A stretch of DNA of 5,231 nucleotides from the NCBI GenBank assembly GCA_027340645.1, contig DAHWQN010000045.1:1-5231 (forward strand). Reading direction: 5' to 3'. How positions within the stretch are numbered: the first letter of the stretch is position 1; the number at the start of each line of letters is the position of its first letter. A program made the position numbers and the translations under genes. Below the pieces are notes generated by a model. That model did not search any database, had not been told where the DNA came from, and worked only from the letters and a program-made list of their open reading frames with translations. The stretch is from Microcaldota archaeon (GTDB taxonomy: Archaea; Micrarchaeota; Micrarchaeia; Micrarchaeales; CABMGC01). Below are positions 1 through 5,016 of this stretch, piece after piece.

Positions 1-500
1 AAAGGCCCGAAGTGCTCTCTGTGCACGTTCTGCGATGATGTGAGGGAAAGAGAACCGAGGGTCCTGCCGTGAAATGAGTTGTAGAATGATATAGTGTACT
101 GTCGCTTTGTGAAGAGCCTTGAGAACTTCAATGCGGCTTCGTTTGCCTCAGTGCCGGAATTCGAGAAGAACACCCTTCCGAAGCCCTTTGGAAACTTCTT
201 GACGAGTTTCTCGGCGAATATAACAGGAAGATCGGCATAATAATCAGTAAAGGCAGCATGCATGAGCCGGTCTATCTGCTTCTTTGCGGCATTGCGCATT
301 GCCGCAATACCATTGTCGCCTAGATCATAAACTGACACGAAGCTCGAAAAGTCGATGAACCTGTTTCCTGATACATCATACGCATAATCTGCATCTGCGC
401 GATCTGGAACAAATGGATAAGGAACGCGTGTAGTTGTAAACATTACCTTTCTGTCGCGATCTATAATGCTTTTGATCTTAGGTGTTATCTTCGGCTTCAT
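1..500 (-). CDS. Class III PLP-dependent aminotransferase, N-terminal part (runs off left edge)
   Basis: An open frame of 166 codons starts at an ATG at 500 and continues without a stop to the window edge, so the gene is partial at its C-terminus. The translation has the class III (acetylornithine / 4-aminobutyrate) aminotransferase N-terminal pattern: a PYPFVPDRADADYAYD segment (about 27-42) leading into DVSGNRFIDF (42-51), then FFSNSGTEANEAALKFSR (111-128), whose SGTEAN loop contacts the PLP phosphate, and FHGRTLGSLSLT (143-154). The catalytic lysine lies further on and is outside the window. Family members move amino groups between an amino or omega-amino acid and a keto acid in the cytosol. 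The substrate (4-aminobutyrate, ornithine or another) cannot be told from this part. The start is preceded by TGTG five bases upstream, a weak ribosome site. It lies 149 nt after L14e with its own possible TATA box, so it is probably a separate transcript. Confidence 0.9.
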   Translation of the reverse strand, partial: MKPKITPKIKSIIDRDRKVMFTTTRVPYPFVPDRADADYAYDVSGNRFIDFSSFVSVYDLGDNGIAAMRNAAKKQIDRLMHAAFTDYYADLPVIFAEKLVKKFPKGFGRVFFSNSGTEANEAALKFSRLFTKRQYTISFYNSFHGRTLGSLSLTSSQNVHREHFGP

Positions 501-649
501 GCTTGCACAGTTATATGGAGATATGAATGTATTTTAACTTGATGTATAGCAAACGCTAGCCTAGTATAATTGTGGGGGTTGTACATTAGCCTGTAGCAAG
601 AGCATGCCTGCAGTATGATGTTTGTGGTAAGGCTTCATGCGAACCTGGC
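501..649. other. Spacer between L14e and the aminotransferase
   Basis: This non-coding stretch holds the possible aminotransferase promoter. I see no tRNA, no strong hairpin and no oligo-T terminator on the minus strand. It does contain a 25-codon minus-strand frame from an ATG at 638 to a TAG at 561-563, starting MKPYHKHH. That frame begins 11 nt after the L14e stop and has a weak AGGT four bases before its start. Nothing else supports it as a gene. Confidence 0.5.
530..537 (-). promoter_or_regulatory. Possible TATA box of the aminotransferase
   Basis: On the minus strand this reads TTAAAATA, embedded in AAGTTAAAATACATTC. Its centre is about 33 nt upstream of the ATG at 500. With the usual archaeal spacing of about 26 nt to the start of transcription, the mRNA would begin only a few bases before the ATG, giving a leaderless or nearly leaderless message. 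A second AT-rich candidate (AATTATAC, about 564-571) lies further upstream. The call rests on composition and spacing only. Confidence 0.35.
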
Positions 650-925
650 TCACTTCTGCTTCTTTGGCTTTGCCTGCTGCTTGTTTTCCTGTCGCTGAGG
701 TTTTGGAGTTACCTCGAGGAATGAATCCATTTCAGACTTGTTTAACACATCGATTTTCTGATTCAGGAATTCAAGATGCTTAACATTGCACTTGCGATCT
801 TTCGGACGCGAATGGCTTTTTACCATGACGAAGTTCTTGTCGATCACTTTTATTACTACGGCCTTCTCTCCGGCGTCCCTTCCCAGCTTCTTCACTGCTA
901 CTCTTCCTTCTTCTAACAATGCCAT
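650..925 (-). CDS. rpl14e: Large-subunit ribosomal protein L14e (eL14)
   Basis: The 91-residue product matches archaeal L14e, a small KOW-fold protein of the large ribosomal subunit shared with eukaryotes and absent from bacteria. Key segments are EEGRVAVKKLGRDAGEKAVV (5-24), DKNFVMV (29-35) and RKCNVKHLEFL (44-54), the last being the family's typical RxCNxxHLEP-like ending. A lysine- and glutamine-rich basic tail (about 75-91) follows and probably contacts rRNA. I chose the ATG at 925, not the upstream in-frame TTG at 958. The ATG gives the normal family N-terminus, follows the cmk stop by 4 nt, and has GTGAT just upstream overlapping that stop; the TTG would overlap cmk by 29 nt. The gene is therefore probably translationally coupled to cmk. 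In many archaea cbf5/truB follows L14e, but it does not here. Confidence 0.93.
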   Translation of the reverse strand: MALLEEGRVAVKKLGRDAGEKAVVIKVIDKNFVMVKSHSRPKDRKCNVKHLEFLNQKIDVLNKSEMDSFLEVTPKPQRQENKQQAKPKKQK

Positions 926-929
926 AAAA

Positions 930-1490
930 TCACTTATTTCTCTTTCCAATATTCTCAAGTATTATATCCGCTATCTGTTCCGGATCCTTATCATTAGTAT
1001 CAATTATTAAATCAAAGGGCTTAGTGTCATTATCTAGATTTATTCCATACAGCTCCTTATACAGCTTTATGTTCTCTATATCGCGCACCTTTACTATGCC
1101 CTTTGTCTTTTCTATCGTGAGCCTGTCGCGCTTGGCCATTCTTTCTGTGCGCGTGCCTGTACTTGCTGAAAGCCACACCTTGAAACCCTCTTTTGTTATC
1201 CATGGTGCTGTATAGCTCGTTATAATTATGTTGCCTTTCCTTATTTTCATGCGCAGCCTGTTATCCGCTTCTTTGTCAAATTCCGAATCCGCTTCGCGCT
1301 CCTTGAGGAACTTCATTCCTTGATCTGTGTCCCACCAATCATCTCCGGTAGGGTCGTATCCGCGCTCTTTCGCCATTTCACGCAGTATCTCGCCGCCACC
1401 TATCGCATTGACTCCGAGCCTATTAGCCAGTATCCTTGAGACAGTGGTCTTACCGGCTGCAGACATACCGGATATGACTATGGCTTCCAC
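930..1490 (-). CDS. cmk: Cytidylate kinase, archaeal type, with variant substrate-site motif
   Basis: This 186-residue P-loop kinase is the right length for archaeal CMP kinase, which phosphorylates CMP/dCMP with ATP in the cytosol. Walker A is GMSAAGKTT (8-16). GGGEILREMAKERG (31-44) matches the family's S/GAGEIFRELAKERG segment. The arginine-rich lid region is RTERMAKRD (114-122), followed by LYKELYGIN and a C-terminal FDLIIDTN strand. Two things are odd. The conserved EGRLAGW motif of ordinary archaeal CMP kinases reads TSYTAPW here (91-97), losing the Glu and Arg. There is also an insert-like stretch around DDWWDTDQGMKFLKER (50-65). Substrate preference may therefore differ. The start is GTG at 1490, chosen because GAGGT lies 6 nt upstream and the P-loop strand begins at once. 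It lies 20 nt after L34e and 4 nt before L14e, the standard archaeal trio. Confidence 0.88.
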   Translation of the reverse strand: MEAIVISGMSAAGKTTVSRILANRLGVNAIGGGEILREMAKERGYDPTGDDWWDTDQGMKFLKEREADSEFDKEADNRLRMKIRKGNIIITSYTAPWITKEGFKVWLSASTGTRTERMAKRDRLTIEKTKGIVKVRDIENIKLYKELYGINLDNDTKPFDLIIDTNDKDPEQIADIILENIGKRNK

Positions 1491-1496
1491 CTTCCT

Positions 1497-1501
1497 ACCT
1501 C
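1497..1501 (-). promoter_or_regulatory. Ribosome binding site that decides the GTG start of cmk
   Basis: The minus strand reads GAGGT, then six bases, then GTG at 1490. GAGGT is part of the archaeal Shine-Dalgarno consensus GGAGGTGAT. No ATG lies close enough to give a complete P-loop strand, so this site supports GTG as the true start. Confidence 0.6.
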
Positions 1502-1510
1502 TGCTTTTGG

Positions 1511-1834
1511 CTAGTGAGAAATCATTTGCAAAACGAACGCGCGCTGCCTTATGCTTATGTCGTTAAGCTTCATGTCTCCCTGCTCTATCCTACTTGCTGA
1601 CTTGATAACCTGACTTGTGCATTTAGCGCATAACACACCGCCGAAGAGCCTGGAGTTTGTTCTCCTGCTCCTTCCTCCGGACCTCGTGAGCGCGATGCCG
1701 TTAAGCTCTTTTCCGCATATTCCGCAGCTAGGCATCCTATTTGTCTTGCGCTTGTAGTGTATTATATTCCTGCCCTTAGGGCTCACCCTCTGCAGGCGGC
1801 GCTGGCTTCTCGATCTATGCATTGGTTTTGGCAT
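1511..1834 (-). CDS. rpl34e: Large-subunit ribosomal protein L34e (eL34)
   Basis: The 107-residue basic protein matches archaeal L34e, a zinc-ribbon protein of the large ribosomal subunit shared with eukaryotes. The N-terminus MPKPMHRSRSQRRLQRVSP (1-19) and the GRNIIHYKRK segment (21-30) are typical. Two Cys pairs, C37-x2-C40 (SCGICGKELNG) and C69-x2-C72 (GGVLCAKC), should bind one zinc ion. The C-terminus after the second pair (about 73-107, ending ISIRQRAFVLQMISH) is longer than in the short archaeal forms I know, which end soon after a basic IKE-like segment. The ATG at 1834 has GGTG exactly five bases upstream (1840-1843). The gene heads the L34e-cmk-L14e cluster and is preceded by a 147-nt spacer with a possible TATA box, so the trio may have its own promoter. 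Confidence 0.95.
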   Translation of the reverse strand: MPKPMHRSRSQRRLQRVSPKGRNIIHYKRKTNRMPSCGICGKELNGIALTRSGGRSRRTNSRLFGGVLCAKCTSQVIKSASRIEQGDMKLNDISIRQRAFVLQMISH

Positions 1835-1981
1835 ATGAACACCGTAAATAAGCGTTAATAAGTGCTCTCTATTGGCAGTAAAACTATTTAGACGTTGCTG
1901 TAAGACTTGATAATGTGCAGGTCTTCATGCAATTGGATTCGTACAAGGTTGGCCTGCTCCGGTTGATGCCACTGTAAGCAT
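1835..1981. other. Spacer between the DUF106 gene and L34e
   Basis: This is the largest gap inside the otherwise tight gene block. The half nearest L34e is AT-rich and promoter-like. The half nearest the DUF106 gene (about 1915-1981) is of ordinary composition, without a clear hairpin or oligo-T run. The plus strand carries a 16-codon frame (ATG 1927 to TAA 1975-1977), which I do not believe is a gene. Confidence 0.45.
1884..1891 (-). promoter_or_regulatory. Possible TATA box of the L34e-cmk-L14e cluster
   Basis: The minus strand reads CTAAATAG, about 50 nt upstream of the L34e ATG. With the normal 26-nt spacing, transcription would begin near 1861, leaving a leader of about 27 nt that includes the GGTG ribosome site. 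Other AT-rich words (CTTATTAA, TTATTTAC) lie closer to the gene but too near for the usual promoter geometry unless the message is leaderless. Read-through from the DUF106 gene is equally possible. Confidence 0.3.
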
Positions 1982-2482
1982 TTACACTATTTGGTTTTCC
2001 TCTTGGGGCTCTTTGAGCGAAGGCTGCATGAGTCCAAAATTATACTTATGCCTCAGACGCTTCCTGTCGTACATTGACATTGAAAGTGAGATGCTTAATC
2101 CAACAGCTATTATTACAACTATAAAGAATGTTTGATAGCTAAGTACGAAGCCAAAAATATTGAATGATGTACTTGCAGAGAATATTCCAGGAAGGACAAC
2201 GTATTCAATTGCTACAAGAACAGGGAGTATGACTATCATTGGCTTCATCTGATTCTTCATGCTCTCCATGCTTACCTTTGTAAGCTCCTGCTGGTGCGCA
2301 GACATCTGCTCCCTCGGGGCATTGGCCTTTGCCATTGCCATGAGCTCCTTTGTCTTTGCATTCATTCTAGCGCGAAGCTCATACATCTTGTCAACATTTG
2401 ACAGGCGGCGCTGTATGAACACTGAAAAAAGTGCATACGCTACCCCTATCAACACAATCAAAACACTTGCCTGAAGTATCAT
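1982..2482 (-). CDS. DUF106 / EMC3-TMCO1-like membrane protein (Oxa1-superfamily insertase)
   Basis: The 166-residue product has the layout of archaeal DUF106 proteins. A membrane helix at the N-terminus (about 2-23) is followed by a charged, Met- and Gln-rich coiled-coil-like segment (about 28-80, ending in the family-typical NQMKPM). A second helix (about 82-101) and a third (about 117-137) come next, then a short basic cytosolic tail. Such proteins are distant relatives of YidC/Oxa1, Get1, EMC3 and TMCO1 and are thought to help insert membrane proteins alongside SecYEG and ribosomes; this role is known for the superfamily and inferred here. The ATG at 2482 lies 7 nt after the adk stop, with GTGGT overlapping that stop, suggesting coupled translation. 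The position between adk and L34e is the usual archaeal one and strongly supports the call. Confidence 0.88.
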   Translation of the reverse strand: MILQASVLIVLIGVAYALFSVFIQRRLSNVDKMYELRARMNAKTKELMAMAKANAPREQMSAHQQELTKVSMESMKNQMKPMIVILPVLVAIEYVVLPGIFSASTSFNIFGFVLSYQTFFIVVIIAVGLSISLSMSMYDRKRLRHKYNFGLMQPSLKEPQEENQIV

Positions 2483-2489
2483 TATACCA

Positions 2490-3047
2490 CTATTCGTTCT
2501 TTAACATCGTACTTACTGCGCTTTCGACTTCTCTCTTTGCCGTCTCTACAGCACTCTGTTTGTTTTTTATGATATATAAAGGTACGCCGAGCTCCTGCAT
2601 ATAGAAAGTCGCGAGACTTATATTTACGCCACGTTGCTCCTTTATTTCCTGTTTTGTCTCTTTGTCACGGGTGCGCGTCTTGTCAGTTGCCCTTCTCATG
2701 AGTATGTCATCCGCATCTGCATCTATGTAGATTATGCCACTCACATTGTGCAGGTGTGCCGTATCCTGCTTTGTAAACCCGGCAATATACCTGCTGCCGG
2801 ACTTTATAGACGTGTGCGTGTCTATAATTATATCATCTTTTATAGCATCTATTTCACGAAGAACTTTTTCGCGCAGCTCTTTTATCTTGGTGTTCGGCAT
2901 TACGCTGCGCATCATGTCGCGTTCTACATTGATGCTTTTCTGAAGTTCTGTGCCGAGGCTAACTACACGTATGCCATGCATCATCGACAATATTGTTGTC
3001 TTGCCTGAGCCAGGAGTTCCTGTAACTATTATCTTCTTACCCATCAT
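2490..3047 (-). CDS. adkA: Archaeal adenylate kinase (AdkA type)
   Basis: This 185-residue P-loop kinase matches the short archaeal adenylate kinase family, which interconverts ATP + AMP and 2 ADP and differs from bacterial Adk. Walker A is GTPGSGKTT (10-18). RDMMRSV (43-49) corresponds to the family's RDxxR AMP-side motif, and IIDTHTSIKS (74-83) to the IDTHxxIKT motif. IIYIDADADDILMRR (105-119) with DKTRTRD (122-128) forms the lid region, followed by EIKEQRGVNISLA. The family's GYxPGLP stretch reads RYIAGFT here. Two adjacent ATGs (3047 and 3044) are possible starts. The upstream site is weak for either, and the second has TGTG five bases before it, so the first Met is uncertain. It lies 20 nt after the thermosome stop and 7 nt before the DUF106 gene. 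In most archaea secY precedes this gene, but here the thermosome does. Confidence 0.92.
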   Translation of the reverse strand: MMGKKIIVTGTPGSGKTTILSMMHGIRVVSLGTELQKSINVERDMMRSVMPNTKIKELREKVLREIDAIKDDIIIDTHTSIKSGSRYIAGFTKQDTAHLHNVSGIIYIDADADDILMRRATDKTRTRDKETKQEIKEQRGVNISLATFYMQELGVPLYIIKNKQSAVETAKREVESAVSTMLKNE

Positions 3048-3067
3048 TACACAAATTGCACTTGCTC

Positions 3068-4723
3068 TCAGTCCTCCATTCCTGCACCAGGCATGCCGCC
3101 TGGGCCGCCAGGACCTCCCGCAGGAGCCCTGCCTTTCGAGCTTATCATGTCATCTATTCTGAGAATTGACGCTGATGCTTCCGTAGCACTTGAGAGCGCT
3201 TGCATCTTCACCTTGAGCGGCTCTATCACGCCGAGCTTCTCCATATCTGCCATGGAATTCTTATAAACGTCTACTCCATAATTCTTGCCGTCTTTGCTCT
3301 TGTGCTTGCTGCGCAATGACACAAGCGTGTCTATAGCGTCCATGCCTGCGCTGTCTGCAAGCGTCTTTGGTATGGCCTCCAACGCTTCTGCAAATGCCTG
3401 TATTGCGAGCTGCTCCCTGCCCCCTACATCTGTTGCATAATCACGCAGCTTTATCGATACTGCCATTTCGGTGCTGCCGCCTCCTGTGACGTACTTGCCG
3501 GTCTCAACAGCACTTGCCAAGGCGCCCAGTACATCTGTCATTGCACGTTCAACCTCATCGACTGCCTGCTTCGTGCCTCCGCGTATGAATATAGTTACGC
3601 TCTTCGGGTCTTTGCACTTCTCCACGAAAATCATCTGCTCACCGGATATCTTGCGCTCCTCAACCATGCCTGCATGACCAAGGTCCCTCTCGGTAAGATC
3701 GTCAAGACTTGTGACAAGCCTTGCGCCTGTTGCCTTTGCGAGCTTCTCCATGTCGCTCTTCTTCACACGGCGTACAGCCATTACACCTGACTTTGATAGG
3801 TAATGCTGCGCTACATCATCTATGCCTTTCTGGATGAATATAACATTGGCCTTGCTCTTTGTTATCTTTTCTACCATTTCCTTGAGCATCTTCTCCTCCT
3901 GCATTAAGAATGCCTGCATCTGGTCAGGGCTTGTTATCTCTATCCTTGCGTCTGTTTCAGTTTTCTCTATTTCAAGGGCAACATCTAGAAGCGCTATGTT
4001 AGCATTCTTCAATACTTTAGGCATTCCCGGATGCGCTATCTCCTTATCTATAAGAACGCCGTTTATGAATGTGGTATCTTCTATAGAACCACCCTCCTTC
4101 TTCTCTATCTTTATGAAATCCCTATCTATAGATACCTTCCCATCGGACTTCATTGAAACCTGCTTTAGCGATTGGAATGCAAGGCTTGCCAGATGCTTCT
4201 TTGTCTGGTCGCTGCCGACGTTCTTGGAGCCCATTGCTATCATGGCTATCTTGAGAAGCTTTTCCTGATCATCTATTCCAACACTGTTTGCTATGCTGTC
4301 AAGAACCTCTGCCGCCTTGACCCTTGCCATCTCATAGCCCTTGATTATGGCCGCCGGCGGTATTCCCTGGTCGAGCATCTGGCCTGCGTTCTTGAGCAGC
4401 TCGCCTGCCAATATGACAGCGCTGGTTGTGCCGTCTCCGACCTCCTTGTCCTGTGTCTTTGCAATCTCAACCATTATCTTTGCTATCGGATGCTCTACAT
4501 TCATCTCTTCCAGTATCGTTGCTCCATCATTTGTTATTATTATGTCTCCTAGCTCGCTGACTAGCATCTTGTCCATGCCCTTCGGCCCGAGAGTAGTGCG
4601 TACTATGCTTGAAACAGCATAGCCCACAGCTATATTAGTGCGCTGCGCTTCCTTTCCGAGAAGCCTGCTTGCTCCTTCAGGGAGCACCATGTATTGTTGT
4701 CCACCTAGTTGATTTTCAGCCAT
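3068..4723 (-). CDS. thsA: Thermosome subunit (group II chaperonin)
   Basis: This is a complete 551-residue group II chaperonin subunit. It forms double-ring, ATP-driven folding cages in the archaeal cytosol. Family signatures are in place: [10 protein letters not shown] (44-53), NDGATIL (65-71) and GDGTTS (96-101) in the ATP-binding equatorial domain; the apical segment with [13 protein letters not shown]; the ERAMTD segment with the expected catalytic Asp; and [10 protein letters not shown] on the return to the equatorial domain. The tail is Gly-, Pro- and Met-rich ([16 protein letters not shown]), like the usual GGM-type end that lines the cavity. The ATG at 4723 is certain: AGGTG lies five bases upstream (4729-4733) and the N-terminus fits the family. 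It heads the run thermosome-adk-DUF106. The leader carries tandem TATA-like boxes and an inverted repeat, consistent with stress regulation, though the regulator is unknown. The letter A is nominal, since whether other subunits exist cannot be seen. Confidence 0.97.
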   Translation of the reverse strand: MAENQLGGQQYMVLPEGASRLLGKEAQRTNIAVGYAVSSIVRTTLGPKGMDKMLVSELGDIIITNDGATILEEMNVEHPIAKIMVEIAKTQDKEVGDGTTSAVILAGELLKNAGQMLDQGIPPAAIIKGYEMARVKAAEVLDSIANSVGIDDQEKLLKIAMIAMGSKNVGSDQTKKHLASLAFQSLKQVSMKSDGKVSIDRDFIKIEKKEGGSIEDTTFINGVLIDKEIAHPGMPKVLKNANIALLDVALEIEKTETDARIEITSPDQMQAFLMQEEKMLKEMVEKITKSKANVIFIQKGIDDVAQHYLSKSGVMAVRRVKKSDMEKLAKATGARLVTSLDDLTERDLGHAGMVEERKISGEQMIFVEKCKDPKSVTIFIRGGTKQAVDEVERAMTDVLGALASAVETGKYVTGGGSTEMAVSIKLRDYATDVGGREQLAIQAFAEALEAIPKTLADSAGMDAIDTLVSLRSKHKSKDGKNYGVDVYKNSMADMEKLGVIEPLKVKMQALSSATEASASILRIDDMISSKGRAPAGGPGGPGGMPGAGMED

Positions 4724-4728
4724 TTTTA

Positions 4729-4733
4729 CACCT
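4729..4733 (-). promoter_or_regulatory. Ribosome binding site of the thermosome gene
   Basis: The minus strand reads AGGTG, then five bases, then the ATG at 4723. The same GGTG-N5-ATG spacing precedes L34e, with weaker versions before L14e, adk and the aminotransferase, so it appears to be the usual arrangement in this genome. Confidence 0.7.
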
Positions 4734-4754
4734 TTGATACTTAAAAAGAAATTT

Positions 4755-4778
4755 GCTTAAGCCTCCATACTCTTAAGC
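4755..4778. promoter_or_regulatory. Inverted repeat GCTTAAG-N10-CTTAAGC in the thermosome leader (possible operator or hairpin)
   Basis: Two perfect 7-base arms (4755-4761 and 4772-4778) surround a 10-base spacer. Each arm contains the palindrome CTTAAG. The element lies between the stronger TATA box and the thermosome ATG, just downstream of the transcription start expected from that box (about 4785). That is where archaeal repressors often bind. In RNA it could form a small hairpin whose loop carries GGAGG, a Shine-Dalgarno-like word. No regulator binding to this sequence is known to me. Confidence 0.45.
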
Positions 4779-4784
4779 ATATGC

Positions 4785-4796
4785 AATATTTATTTG
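4785..4796 (-). promoter_or_regulatory. Second TATA-like box upstream of the thermosome
   Basis: The minus strand reads CAAATAAATATT, about 20 nt downstream of the stronger TATA box. It could set a second transcription start near 4763, inside the inverted repeat, or simply be the AT-rich initiation region of the first promoter. Confidence 0.35.
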
Positions 4797-4805
4797 TTGC
4801 AAAAA

Positions 4806-4815
4806 GTATTTATAG
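4806..4815 (-). promoter_or_regulatory. Main TATA box of the thermosome gene cluster
   Basis: The minus strand reads CTATAAATAC, close to the archaeal TATA consensus, with a purine-rich AAGAAATC directly upstream that fits a TFB-recognition (BRE) element. Transcription would begin near 4785, giving a leader of about 60 nt that includes the inverted repeat and the AGGTG ribosome site. It is the best promoter in the window and probably drives thermosome, adk and the DUF106 gene. Confidence 0.65.
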
Positions 4816-4843
4816 ATTTCTTTACACTTCAGAGAGGTGGCAG

Positions 4844-4878
4844 TTGAAAATCCTTTTTGTAATACGTCGGATTTTCAA
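4844..4878. repeat. Perfect 10-bp inverted repeat with 15-nt spacer
   Basis: The arms TTGAAAATCC (4844-4853) and GGATTTTCAA (4869-4878) are exact reverse complements around a 15-base spacer. The inner part of the right arm (4870-4875) can instead pair with AAAATC at 4879-4884, so two hairpins compete. The element lies between the transposase end and the thermosome promoter. It may belong to the insertion sequence end, or act as a processing or termination structure for minus-strand transcripts. Confidence 0.6.
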
Positions 4879-4882
4879 AAAA
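4877..4882 (-). terminator. Possible oligo-T terminator behind the transposase
   Basis: On the minus strand this is TTTTTT. A short hairpin (CCAAAA / TTTTGG, 4920-4937) lies about 37 nt before it and a TTTTT run (4887-4891) just before it. Archaeal termination mostly needs T-runs, so transposase transcripts could end here, before the thermosome promoter. This is weak evidence based on composition. Confidence 0.25.
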
Positions 4883-4919
4883 TCAAGTTTTTATGAGCAT
4901 ATGGTACATCAAAACCAAC

Positions 4920-4937
4920 CCAAAATGGAGGTTTTGG
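4920..4937. repeat. Short nested inverted repeats
   Basis: CCAAAA (4920-4925) and TTTTGG (4932-4937) form a 6-bp stem around TGGAGG. An alternative 7-bp pairing joins CAAAACC (4910-4916) with GGTTTTG (4930-4936). The two share the same right arm and cannot form together. They lie in the non-coding part after the transposase and may be part of the insertion sequence end. Confidence 0.45.
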
Positions 4938-5016
4938 CGTTTTCTTAACGAGAAATTGACGATTTGTTTATGCCCTCGGCTAACCTAACGAAGCCTGGTC
5001 GTCGTAAATCCAGACT

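Larger units (their letters stand above)
4831..5016. mobile_element. Probable non-coding end of the insertion sequence
   Basis: This stretch follows the transposase stop and ends before the thermosome promoter. It contains several inverted repeats but no reading frame I can support. The exact end of the element and any target duplication cannot be fixed because the other end lies outside the window. The boundary at about 4831 is only where the chromosomal promoter region begins. Confidence 0.35.

Noticed and set aside
602..613. GCATGCCTGCAG, identical to the SphI-PstI part of a common cloning-vector polylinker.
   Set aside because: The bases on both sides do not match the vector, and the flanking genes continue normally, so vector contamination is not supported.
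561..638. A 25-codon minus-strand frame starting MKPYHKHH after L14e.
   Set aside because: It has only a weak AGGT upstream and no recognisable domain; frames of this size are common by chance. It would be worth reconsidering only if conserved in relatives.
926..958. An extended L14e start at the TTG at 958, adding 11 residues.
   Set aside because: It would overlap cmk and add residues foreign to the family. The ATG at 925 has the better ribosome site and gives the normal N-terminus.
11..1870. AGTGCTCTCT occurs twice, at 11-20 and 1861-1870.
   Set aside because: Several 10-base repeats are expected by chance in 5 kb, one copy lies within a coding region, and there is no further similarity around them.
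1941..1977. Words resembling 16S rRNA ends: CTCCGGTTGAT (as at a 16S 5' end) and CGTACAAGGT (like the conserved CGTAACAAGGT near the 3' end).
   Set aside because: The matches are only about 10 bases each, in the wrong order, and the flanking bases do not continue the rRNA sequence. Chance is the better explanation.
1927..1977. A 16-codon plus-strand frame starting MQLDSYKVG in the spacer before L34e.
   Set aside because: It is very short, lies on the opposite strand to all other genes, has no clear ribosome site and no recognisable motif.
2634..3008. Long plus-strand frames opposite adk, the thermosome, cmk and the DUF106 gene.
   Set aside because: They lie antisense to well-supported conserved genes, have low-complexity or unlikely protein sequences, and lack their own ribosome sites. 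They are shadows of the real genes.
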